Positions 21,910 to 34,828 of a stretch of 64,000 bases of DNA are shown piece by piece (position 1 is the first letter of the stretch; the number at the start of each line of letters is the position of its first letter). Both the position numbers and the translations under genes were made by a program. This DNA comes from Erigeron canadensis (Eukaryota > Streptophyta > Magnoliopsida > Asterales > Asteraceae). Under the pieces are notes generated by a model. It saw only the letters and a list, made by a program, of their open reading frames with translations. It did not search any database and was not told the origin of the DNA. The DNA is taken from the NCBI RefSeq assembly GCF_010389155.1, contig NC_057761.1:932501-996500 (forward strand), in the 5' to 3' direction.

Positions 21910-23424
21910 TTGATCATCACTGTGTAAAGTCAACCTTTAGAGTGGTCTTTAGGGCTTTATCACATAATTTATTAACTGTAATTCATGTGCTAATCCATAA
22001 ATCATCTCGATTAATTTTGAAAACTTTGTTAACCATGCACATTCAAAGTTTATAACTAACTCACTGATATAAATACAAAATTTCAAATTGATCTTCAATG
22101 TGTGCGAATAAACCTCCAATAATCTTGAAAGTTTGATTTAACAAATTCATGGGCACATTTTTATAAGTTAATAACTAACTAACTCCAATTAACATGAAAA
22201 TTTAAATTTCAGAAATACATTTTTTTTATTTTTTTCTCAAACCTGTCACTATATAAACACATGAATGTCACATCCACCTATATAATTTAAGTAATTATAT
22301 TATAAGCTTCACCAAAATATATGTACTTTGATAAGAAAGAGGTTTTCAACCAACCAATCAAATATTATGTCTTTAACCAACATGTTAGATGATATATATT
22401 TTCAACCAAACAAAATACCACTCACCAATGTTTAATTTTCTTAAATCATATGATGATACATATCATTTAAAGTTTAAAAAGACGGTAGCGAAGTTATATT
22501 CATACAATCTGGATGTTCACATCAAAAGGGTTTACAAATATAGCAGAACTTACTTCGTAGATCAAATAAGATATGTCAGGTTAAACAGAAAAACAATACA
22601 ATAAAAAAAGGTGTTGATGTAGCTCTTGGAAGTAAGAAAACAGACATTTTCCATTTTGAAGGTTTGTCTTTTTCTAATTTTCCTTGTTATTATGTAAACC
22701 ATGTCACATTTAAAACGTTTTTATTCAATAGACATGAATTCGGTTTCAAATCTTGTATTACAGATACCAAAACACTTGGTACTAATAATATATCCAAATC
22801 CTAAATTAAAAACCGAAACCTAAACCAAATCTCTATCAATACCGTACTAATAACATATCCAATCCTAAATCAAAAACCAAAATTTAAACGAAAACTTTAT
22901 CAAAACTGGCATGGTTTTGGTTTTCGGTATTCATGATCATCTCTAGTCGGCACAAAATACTACTCGTACTAGGTATTAAATTAAATAACCATATGAGAAT
23001 GATAACTCGGAAGAGTTTTTCATTCATCCAACGTGTTTATGCTTCACACAATTTCCGTGAGGACCTTCTTGACACATGGGACTTGCAACAAATCGTGATT
23101 ATGTTTAAAAAGGGGGGTTTTGTGATTTGGACATTTGACCAAATAAACAACAATTCAACAAATCCCTCTTTCACTATTCTCGAGACAAAATAAAACCCCA
23201 CAACCAAGCCTTTCTTTTTCACTCCCTTTTCACACACGTTTCGCCGGATAATCCCCATTTCTCCGCGGCCGCCACCCGCCGCCGTAATTCAAGATTTCAC
23301 TCACCGATTCAAATCCTTGATAATGCTTTCTGGGTTTTATTAAAAACTCGATTTTTTTCATGGGTTTTCATTTTTGACTTGAATTAATTGAGATATATAT
23401 ATAAATTTTAATAATTTCTAAAAA

Positions 23425-26400
23425 ATGGAACATTCTGGAACAAGTGGGCGTTCAGTAGCATTAGAAATCGATCTAAATGAAGCCCCACTTCCATCACCTC
23501 GTGAATTCGCCGGCGCCGGAAGTGTTTTCTCGCCGGAGTTCCGGTGCCGGTCTTGTGGTGAGGTGGAAGGTACGATGGTGGTTTGTGGTGATTGTGGGAG
23601 AAGGTTTCATGTTGAATGTTTAGGGGTTAGAGAAGAACAAAGAGAATGGAAGTGTTTTGACTGTTCGATTCAACGGCGTAGTGCGAAAAGATTCCGCCGA
23701 GCTGCCCCCGGTGGCAGTGGTGGTGGTCTAGGGCTCCCTGATATGAATGCACCTCCCCCTCGAGAAGCCGAAGCCGGTGATGAGGGATATTTTGTGAATT
23801 CAGAGCTAGTTATAGCTGCCAGCTTTCCTAAGTATGCTTGCTTACCTTAGTTTATATATAATACATATTATGTATAGTTTTATAGTTGATGAATGTATGT
23901 ATGTATGTATGTAATTGAAGGTATTTTGTGATTATATGTTTTTCCATAATTGTGATCTTATGTGTGTGAATGGTAAGAAATATGTTACTATTTATATAGA
24001 TCTAGGTTTAATTTCGTTGAATTTAATGTATGGTAATTTTATCAACTGTTTATGTTTTGTTGATATAAATTAGGGTTTAGTGTGAAAGAATCTTTGGTTA
24101 CCCTTTAAGATGATTTTAGAAATGATAAATTAAATAGTGGGATCAGAAGTTTCCAAATGCATTTATTTGTGTTTAAGGACCATACGTCTATAAATAAGTA
24201 TTACACCGTGCTATGCGTTTCAATTCTCAAGCTTTACGTAGCAAGGCTAAATCTTGTGTCATGCTAATGTATTATTTTTGCTTGCTGCATGAGAAATGGA
24301 ACACGTGGGGTTTTCAGTATGATTTAGGCACTGAGTGTGTTAGTTCCGTACATCCCACCATGACCGTATCTTCTGATTTGTGGAATTTTATTATTAATTT
24401 TTTTTTATCAGTCATCTTTTGTTTGAGTTGTACATGATTAGATGAGGGTTCGCTGTATGCATATAATTTGATGAAACTGATTACTGTTTACTTTTCTTTT
24501 CAGAATGCAGGATCTACTGCGTAACCCTTTTCTTGGATTTACTTTAAGTTCTCCAATGGCCAATTCGGATACGAGGTTGATAGCAAATGGGTTTCCTTCC
24601 CAAAGCGTGAAACGATTTGCACACATTGATCTTGAAGTTGAAGCTGCAACACAAAAAGGCAACTTGGTGTATTTGCAGGCACTTAAAGATTACATTTCTG
24701 AAAAACGAGGGGTGTTAGGAGATGGGTGGTGTGTTAGATTTGAGTACTCAGAAAATACTTGCAAAACTTCAGCAATTTACTTCGCCCCAGAGGGAACTAG
24801 ATTCACCTCAATGTCAGAAGTTGCTCAACATCTTGGTTTGATATCTGCAAATAATTCCATCGGAACAGAAGATAAGGGTAGTGGTGTCACTATATTACAA
24901 AAAGGATCACATTCTACCAAAAGAACAAAGTCACAGATCAGAGAGCATAAGAACATTTCGCGTAATGGCAAAAATGCAGTAGAAGCTGATCCTGTGACAA
25001 ACGGGTCGAAATCGTGTCATAATGATTTTCCAGTTCAGTTTGAAGACTTTTTTGTTATATCAGTTGGGAAAATTGACCCACGGGTTTCATTTCACAACAC
25101 CAGTCAAATCTGGCCAGTGGGTTATCGATCTATTTGGCATGATAAATTTACCGGGTCCATTTTTGTCTGTGATGTTTTAGATTGTGGTCATTCTGTCCCG
25201 GTTTTCAGAGTAAATAGGTACCCTTGTACCAATCACTCGATTCCATATGCTTCACAAGTGCTCTGCATGACAAATTCTGAACCACCTAATTGGGCTAATG
25301 AGACAGTTCATGATGATGATGTTTCAAAGATTCACATGATGTTTACAGATTATTCTCCACCACACTATCTGGATGATGATAGTTCATGTTATTTGAAGAT
25401 AGCAAGTTGTATGACTGCTGAACCCGATGTTAATATTCAAAAAGCTAATGATGTCATTGGTGAATTTTCAGTAGAGGAGAGCTCTTCTTCGTCTGCATGG
25501 CGAAAAGCTGTAGAAACTCTACTACATGCATGCAGGGAAGCATACAACAGTAAAAATGTCTTAAGTTTTTGTTGCAACCATCGTGTCAATGAACATGATG
25601 CGTCATACAGCTTTGATTCATTAGGGAAGTTTAGTTTTTTAGCTGGTCCTCTTAATAGCATCCCGGATAAAATAATGACGATTGATGAGCTTGAAGCTTC
25701 TTGCGAAGTGTTGCGGAAATGGTTAGAACTTGATAGATTTGGTTTGGATTTAGAATTTGTACAAGAACTCATTGAACAGCTTTCTGGTGTTACCACATGT
25801 TCCAATTATGAATCTTTGAATGAAAGATGTCAAAAATCGAGTTCTCAAACTGTTAGAAGTGGGTTCTTTTTGGCTATCAGTAGAGATGGTTTACAACACG
25901 AGGCAGTGTCTAATAGTCTCGGGGTAACAGACAAAAGATCAAGTCCACCTGGCAAAACAGTCACCTCAAACCTTCCTCCTCATTTGATCGGTGATGTTAT
26001 TCAGGTAGTGATTTTTCAGCCTTTACAGGTCACATGAGTAAATATCATACTCCATCCATCCCAATATAAGTGTTTATGTTTCTATTTTGGGATGTCCCTA
26101 AATTAACTTTCACTTTCATTTTTAACCAACCAAAAGAGACTTTGCCGTCTAGATGATATTTTATAGGTAGACAATGTAATGATTACACATTTCTAAAGTT
26201 GTGTGCATTTTCAATGTGAACCTGTATTTTGGGACCGAGGGAGTAGTTTCTAATGAGATGGGTTAAAAGTTCCCAAAAGTGTCTTACAATCTTCTAAATA
26301 GATTATTGTGATAATAGTAGCGTTTTTGTAGATATATTTAACCATTAACTATTTATAAAGTTTTGGAAAATGACAACATGTGGTAGTGGATCAACTTTAC

Positions 26401-29400
26401 TCCGTTTATCTGGAGTAAAAAGGTTACTTATGTTGACTTGTAGTGTCACAGTTATAACATGTACCAGAAAGTTGGGTCGTATTATTTTATTTTTTAACAT
26501 GTTGACTTGTAGAGTGACAAAAAACCTTTAGTCTTAACTTAGCTAAAAAGGAATGTGACAAAAGTCGCCTGATGGGTATTCAAATGCTTACATCCTCTTA
26601 AATCCTGTTATCCAGAAAAACAGACTTTAATGTTACTATTATAGTTTTCTGCAATTATATTTACGGCATGATTTATTTGTAAAACCTAAAAATTCTTTAC
26701 AAAAGATTTGCTTGCCTGAAGTTTTCACTTTATCTAATCTAGGTGTATGAGACTTGCTTGCGGTTTCATGAAGTTTTGGGGCTGGAGGCACCAGTTTCTA
26801 GACAATTGCTGGAGAACGAGCTGATGAATCCATGGGTTGATGATTTAAATCCATCGAAAAGATCTTCAAATGGTTTTCAAAAGAATAGGATCATGAATTT
26901 ATGTGAACTTAACAGAGCAGATGATGTCACCTCCAGTGTAGGTGAAAGTTCGGTAAATACATCAGAAGAATACGAGGGAGATGGTTTTCGTGCAGAAGCA
27001 GCTAGCAAATGTGCAGGTGTTGAGCTGGCAAAGATCCACATGGAGTTACTGAAAGTATTAATTGAGGATATGTTAGGAAAAATCAAGGAAATCTTTGACC
27101 CATTTGGTTCCATAGAGTCAAGGTCAAGAAAAGGTAGGAAGAAAGATATAGAAGGTGCGGTTGGTAGCAAGAAGACAAATCTTGAAGTTTTCCCTGTTAA
27201 TGAATTTACTTGGCCTGAACTAGCCAGGAGATACATTTTGGTTGCATTGTCTATGGATGGTAACCTTGAATCTTCAGAGCTGATGACTCGTGAGTGTGGT
27301 AAAGTGTTCCATTGCTTGTATGGTGATGGTGGCACACTCTGTGGTTCTCTTACTGGAGTGGCTGCAATGGAGGCTGATGCCATGGTAAGTTTTTATCAAA
27401 ATGGTGGGATTGGATGGACCTTCATTTTATTTTCTATCTGGAGTTTTGATCACACAACCTATGGATGACTCCTTTTTGGAATGACTTTTGAACAACTGAA
27501 CACATTTTCATTTTAGCTATTATTTTTTTAAATTTTAACTGTGTGTATCCTGTTGACAATAAATAACAACCATTTTGCACATAAAAGTTGTTGATATTGT
27601 CAGTATAAACTATTTAAGTATGTTTATTATCTGCATCTCAGGTAGCAGGATCTTAATTTTTCACATTGACCCTTCCCCAATCTTTCCTTTTTTTGGTCTT
27701 ATATGTTACCAGAAACAATAGTGAAAAATTGATCATTTATTTAATCAACTGATTTAAGAGACCCATATTCTTTTTAGCTAAGCTCTTTAACAGTTAAATT
27801 TACCGAATACAACCTATTAGTCATAACTAGTAAGATGTATCCTAGATTGTCATTATCCCGTAAAATAGGTTGATATCTTTCAATTAGGTCATTGAATGCC
27901 TCCCATTAAAGATTATCAATAAACTTTTATTCTCAGGTTCTGGCAGAAGCTTCCAAGAAAATATTTTCTTGTGTGAACTGTAAAGTTACTGACTTTATAA
28001 TAGATCAAAAAGAGACCGATACAGGAGACGTTGCCAAAGAGGCGATTGTAATTGATGATGATTCCCCTGAATGGAGTCAAGCTCTTGAACCTGTAAGGAA
28101 GTTACCTACTAATGTCGGGGCAAGGATTAGGAGGTGCATTAATGATTCTTTGGCTAAAAATCCACCAGAATGGGCCAAACAGATATTGGAGCATTCAATT
28201 AGCAAAGAAGTCTATAAGGGAAATGCATCAGGGCCCACAAAGGTGTGTAATCTATTCTTTTTTAAATTATTGAGGTCTGTTATAGTAATTCACAACTGAC
28301 TTGATGAAAACTGAAACAGAGAGCCGTTATCTCAGTCCTTGAGAAAGTGAAAGCTGAAAATCCTCAGCAGATACCTACTGAGAAGAAAGAAAAAGAAAAA
28401 GAGAAAGAAAAAGAAAAAGAAAAAAGTGGTGTAACACTATCTGATGCTGTTATGAAACGGTGTCGTATGGTGTTACGGTCTGTTGCTGCTGCAGATGAAG
28501 ATCGAGTGTTTTTTAATCTTTTGGCGAAACCTGTGTTGAAACCAAATGATCCTGATGATACGGGAGTACTTGGGTACCCTGCAATGGTTTCTCGTCCATT
28601 GGACTTTAGAACAATTGACCTGAGATTGGCTGCAGGCTTCTATGTTGCTTCACATGAATCTTTTATTGAGGATGTTCGTGAGGTATTCTTCATTTACATG
28701 TTTATTTAAGTAGAATTGAGCAATAAAGTCTAAAAGCTATACAAATGATATTAGTAAATTGAACATATCGATACTTGTATTGGTGTTTTTTCAGGTTTGG
28801 CAGATATTACGAATAGCGTATCATGACAGACCTGATGACATTGAATTGGTTGAAACGCTATCTACAAAGTTTGAAGAGTTGTATGAAGAAGAGGTTAGTT
28901 GATTTATTTTTGCCTTCTCTACTTACTTGTACTATTAATTACCAAAAAGACACATATATTGCATGCAATTTGCTAATGTAACAGTTCATTAGAAAAAAAG
29001 TCAGTCATAAGTGTTGATGTGTGCAACAATACATGTGTTAATTCAAACATGACAGTTGAGCAATCAGTCACAAAACTTCTTTGCAGGAACATGTGATGTG
29101 TGCGGTAATACTCGTTAGCATTCTAACATTAAAATTAAGGATTTTGGCAGCAAAATGATTTTCTTTTATCCTTTTTTACACAAACAAGGATGGGGTATCC
29201 GTGCTTCGTTGCGGGTTAAAGTGAAGCATCACGTATATGATACCGTTAAAAATGTAATAATTCTAACGTGACAGTTAAGCAGTTCAGTATCAAAATGTTT
29301 CTGTTGGAACATTTGATATGAGTGACAATACTCGTAAGCATTCTAACATTATAATTTAGTATCTTGGCAGCAAAATGACTTTCTATCCATTTTTACACAA

Positions 29401-32400
29401 ACAAGAATGGGGTATCCGTGCTTCGCTGCTGCTAAACTGAAGCATCACGTATATGATACCTTTAAGATCTAAAGGAAAACCATTTTTATGGTTTATTACT
29501 TAGAACTCCTATGTAGATTGCATTTTGTCCCTTCCTGACCATCAAAGTATTGCTCGGCGAATTACTTAATCTCATCGTTGTTTATGAAATTGCTGACTGA
29601 CTTTTACTAGGTTCGTATTATTGGCAGCTCACATTTTTTTTGTATTGTTGGCATTGTTTCTTGTTTAGGCATTGCATAGTGTTGGCAACAGGGGAAGGTT
29701 GGGTTAAAGGGGGTTCGGGTTGAGACATGCTTTGAGTGTGGGTGGAAGTGGATTGGCTTGGTCAGCCCCATAAATTTTTTATGGTTTATTATCTAAATCT
29801 TCTATGTACTTTGCATTTTGTCTCCTCTCAACTATCGAACTATTTTTCGTCAAGTTAGGTCGTAAAAATATGTTTCTGCGTCCGTTTTACTCATTATTCC
29901 TTATTTTATTGTTGCTAAGATGGATGGTTTTTAAAATGACAAGTTTCATAATTGGATGTTGAGTTTATAAAAAAAAATGTAGAACTAGAACAATAATCTG
30001 TTTTAACAAGAATATTTTTTTTCCCCTTGAAATAAGACGGTAACAAAAGACTAATCTAAACTAATACAAATCTGCTTAAACTTTTAACCTGTTGGACATT
30101 TGGGACCTATTTAATCCGTTTGGGATAGACCATAAACCCAAGTTGATCATTCATAAGTACACATGTCTAAATTGCCACCTCTAAGCATGCAACTACGATT
30201 ATTTTTTTTTGCATTTCCAATGGACTAGATGGTTTATACGAGACCACCTTCAAGGTGGCATAGTGTTTAGGCGTTCTTATGTCCCTCTCACAAGAGGTCT
30301 CAGATTCGAACCTCCCTAGGTCCATATTTTGTGGGTGGCAAGTGTAGGATTCTGAAATGGTCATGGGATACCTCGGTTAGGCTGTATACATTTGAGTCAT
30401 AAGACCCTGCCCTCACGTCCATTTATATTTTGGGTCTGATTTACTTGTCAGTAAAATAGAGATGATATCACAAATTCCTGAAAGTTTTATGTACCAGTGT
30501 TGTTAAAGGCGTGTGCCCAAGCCGCCTAGGCGCAAGGCGATGGCCAGGCAATACTTTGCCGCCTGAAAACCTAGGCCCAGGCCCACCAACAATTTAGGCG
30601 GCAGTCTACTATTTTCCATAAAACCCTTTGGCGCCTAAAAACCCTTTGGTCATCCAAGAAGCGTATTAATAGCATGTCATAAATCACGTTTGTATATTGT
30701 TCCAAATATCAACATCAAATCATCAATCAGAATATATCAACATCAAATCATTCTTCATCAACATATTCTCCCTTCAACTTCAGGCAAGTTTTCTTCCTTT
30801 TTTCTTAAAATTATTTTTTCTTACTCAAAAGATTTTTCAACTGAAACTTTCTTTCATATCATCTGTTAGAGCCAATGAATCAAGGTGGTAATGTTTCTCA
30901 ACGTCCTAAATCTAAAGACCCTGGGTGGAAGTACAACAAGTGGGCATGGCATAGTCCGTGGTTCTAATTAAGTTTTGTCAATGGTTTTGAACTTTCTGTG
31001 TTTAACAATTTGTCTTGAACTTTTTTGGCTTAATGCATTATGTGTTATTTAGATGGAATTTGCTAATTTGAATGACATTTGGTTTGGTTTTTACTTTAGT
31101 GTGCTTTTTTCTTCCGGGCGTGCGCTTTTTTTGCGCCTCTTGCCTTCGCCCCATATAGGGTCTTTGCGCTTTGAGTTCGCCGTCGCTTTTGACAACTATG
31201 TTATGTACGAGTGTCCTTATATTCTATAACATCTTTTTGACCAAATATGCACATGTACCACCTTAGGTACATAACCTGGTCAGCAGAATTACGGAGAGTG
31301 GTAATAGCTTTGATTCATTAAGTGAAGAAGAGAAGAAAGAGTTAAACTCTCTTCTTGTCGAGACAATGGAGAGCTCACTTCCCGCTGCGCCATGGGAGGA
31401 CGGGGTGTGCAAAGTATGTGGGATGGATAAAGATGATGATAGTGTCTTGCTTTGTGATAAATGTGATTCTGAGTACCATACATATTGTTTAGTTCCTCCA
31501 CTTGCAAGGATACCTGATGGGAATTGGTATTGCCCGTCTTGCCTTTCCTGTCAATCTATTGCACAAGATGAGCGTTGCGGGACTCGAGCACTGTCACGTT
31601 TGCGTGGTAGGAAGAAGTTTCAGAAAGAATTCACAAGAAATCTTTTGGAGAAATTGGCTCCACTAGCAGATACCATGGAGTTAATGGAGTATTGGGAGTT
31701 GGGCATTGAAGAGGTATGTTTGACTTCCAGCTGTTGATTCTTGGTATTCTGAAGCGGATATCATAGAAGGGGGCAATATGGGCTGGTTGGGTAACATGTC
31801 AAAACTATTAACCTCTTGGTGCTGGTCAAAGTGGGTTGGGGTGGCCTTTTTTATCCCTATTGTAGACTTCTAGTAGCTATCAACTAGTGTTTGAACCTAT
31901 TTATACACACAATTATATTACCCTTTATTCGATGTGAATGGTTATATGAGCATAATGTGCTAATCAAGAAATTCGTCTTTCCCAAAGTGTATATATTTAG
32001 ATAAAACATTGTCTCGATCTTTATTTTGCCAGTTTAACCTTCATGTTTGACAAAAAATTAAAATAAATCAAGCTGTAGCTCTTTCTAAAATGGTGGTATT
32101 TAATGATTGAATGATCAAATTGTAGCTCTTTCTGTAATCAAGCTCTTGCTCTTGATGCATCTGATGATCATGATGCATAAAGTTTGTACCTTCTTTGTTA
32201 TGCAGAGAATTTTCCTTTTTAAATTTTTATGTGACGAGGTTCTGAGTTCTGGGGTTGTTCGAAACCACCTTGCTCCAGACTCTGGTGATTTGGAAAAGAA
32301 GTTGCGTAAGCTCAACAAAGAGCTTAAAAGTCAAAATAAAAGGGAGGAAATTTTGGCTTCAAATTTAGCAAAAGAAGTTGAAGATAAATCTCAGGAAGAA

Positions 32401-34780
32401 CATTTGTCTGCTTCAAAATCTAGTGATGCTCAAAGTCAAATGCAAAATGAAGAACATGATGAAAATAGGAATGCAGGCCAGGATCAAGAATCTGTTTTTG
32501 ACGTCAAGGAGAGTGTTTCTTCTTTGCAAGAAAAAATTACAAATTTGGAATCGAAAATTGCTAAACCCGTAATTCGAAGAGAGTATCTGGGGCGGGATTT
32601 AGTTGGAAGACTTTATTGGGCTCTTAGCAGCCCAGACCGCATTGTTGTTTCAAGCCCGCGAAGTAGAAGGAAAGTATGTCCAAACTCTTCCAGCTTATTG
32701 TCAAGATTGAACGAATTCGAAATTTCTGAATTGTACCCATCTGACGACTCTATGTGGACTTGCTACGAATCAGATTCTGAAATTCTAGATCTCATTGGGT
32801 GGCTAAGAGACGATGATGCACGAGAGAAAGAATTGAAAGAAACAATCAAACTGTGGCATATAAATAGAGTAAACGAAGTAAATGCCCCTCAAACCGTTCA
32901 AGCTAATCAATCAAGTTCATCTGCTTATGGCACCAAGGCAAGGGCAGCACTGGAAATGATATTTGGTTCTTCATTTGAACAGGGGGCAATTATTCAGTAC
33001 ATGAAGAAGCAGGGCCGCAAGTGTAAAAAGGTCAATGAGGGGAACTGGTACAGGTGTGATTGTTTGGAGTTAACAGGGCCCACTAGACACCATTGTTCTT
33101 CATGCCACTGGACCTTTCTCACTGATGAGGAGCTAGATGGTCATAATGATGGAAAGTGTGAAAATCTTCAAGAATCTGAACATTCCTCCAAGTGTAAAAG
33201 GATTCCTTTGGTTAAACAGCCAACTATTTTTGATATTCGTGATGACCCTGATTCACCATTTTCATTTGAGGAGATCCGGGCAAAGTTTTGCCCTCGCAGT
33301 TCTCTTAAAGAAGAAGTCAAAGATATTGGTCTTATTAGGTCAAATGGGATTCCATCATTTCTAATGAATGGGCCAACAGAATTTCAGACACTGGAAAAAC
33401 AAGTCCCAAGTGAGACACCATCTAAGGTTGAAAAATTGAAACTGAAGGGTACCAGTGGGAAATCATCATTGAAGAACAGAACCCCAGTGCGTATTTGTCA
33501 ATCCTCTTTGAAACCTGTAACTGGCCGTGTTCTTGAAATTCTTCGGTGTCTTAAGATCAATTTGTTCGATATAGAAACTGCACTTCCAAAAGAAGCTTTG
33601 AGACCTTCAAGGGGAGGCTTGGACCGCATACGTGCTTGGCGTGCTTTTGTAAAATCAGCACAATCAATTTATGAGGTAAGTTTGTAGATTCAGATAGTTT
33701 ATGTTATTCCAAAGTTACTGCTTACCATCGTGAAAGTTAATACATATGACCCGATTCACGATTTAGGTAGCAAAAACTTTGACTAGTCTATTGAAGTAAC
33801 GTTAAACAAAAGGTTAAAGCCACCATATAGAGAGAAACTATCTGTTTTTGGCCGATGTGCATTTTAATATTAGGTAGGTAAGGTAAGGTCATTAAACTTG
33901 CATTTTAATATTCAGTAGATACTAGTTATGGACCTCGCGCGTTGCCGCAGAGTACGTTTTTTATACAATAAAGTTTTGGAAAATTTATGTCAAATATTCG
34001 AACTCAAACTTTAAAAATGACAACTAAGCATCTAGCAATAACATTAAAAATATTATAAAGGAATAATAAGTCGTACAAAAACACACACAATAATTATATT
34101 AATGCTTTAAATGTTTCATGAATGTAAGGCTTAAGCATGATGAAAATTATTATATATTAAAAATGTTATATATATGTATAAAAACGGAAGAATATATTCA
34201 AAAACCAAATCTTTAAAAGTAAAACCATAACTGTGTGCAAATTGTATGATGAAAATCTGATAACCCAAAAGTTTAGTGTCGATAAAAATGAAAACGGAAA
34301 TTTTGATGTGGGATACAAGTTAAAAGATGAAAACTTTCATTAAAAAAACAACTAAACATGTAGTAATACAATAAAATAATGTAAAAGAATATTAAGATGT
34401 TTAAAAACATAAACAATAACTATATTAATGTTTTAAATGTAACATGAACGTAAGACGTAAAGATGATAAAAAATTATTGTATAATGAAAACGTTGTATGT
34501 ATAAAAAGACAAATGAAAATAATCAAAGACCAAATGTTTAACAAGTAAAACGGTAACTGTGTAAAAGTTGCATGATGAAAACATGAGAACCTAAAAGTTT
34601 AGTGTCGTGAAAATGAAAGCGAAAACTTTGATTAGGGGTAAAAGTTAAAAAATAGAAATTTTAGGGGGTTAAAACTAAATTTGGTTAAAATTTAGGGGGT
34701 TAAAACAAATTTGTTTAAAATTAGTATGTGCTTTAAAAGCTTGTACATTTCACGTATAATGTACTTGTACATTTACATAG

Positions 34781-34828
<48 letters not shown>

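Larger units (their letters stand above)
16823..23424. other. Gene-free, transposon-built interval between PRP31 and MBD9
   Basis: It contains the PRP31 5' UTR and promoter side, the MBD9 promoter side, and between them Helitron ends, SINEs, one small hAT-like element and AT-rich DNA. The reading frame at 16837-17055 overlaps the PRP31 leader antisense and has no homology I recognise. CT-rich sequence just upstream of 23425 (about 23205-23260) probably belongs to the MBD9 5' UTR. Confidence 0.65.

Noticed and set aside
32107..32205. N-terminal extension of the MBD9 exon 8 frame
   Set aside because: Lies upstream of a good acceptor (TGCAG at 32201-32205) and is intron read-through.
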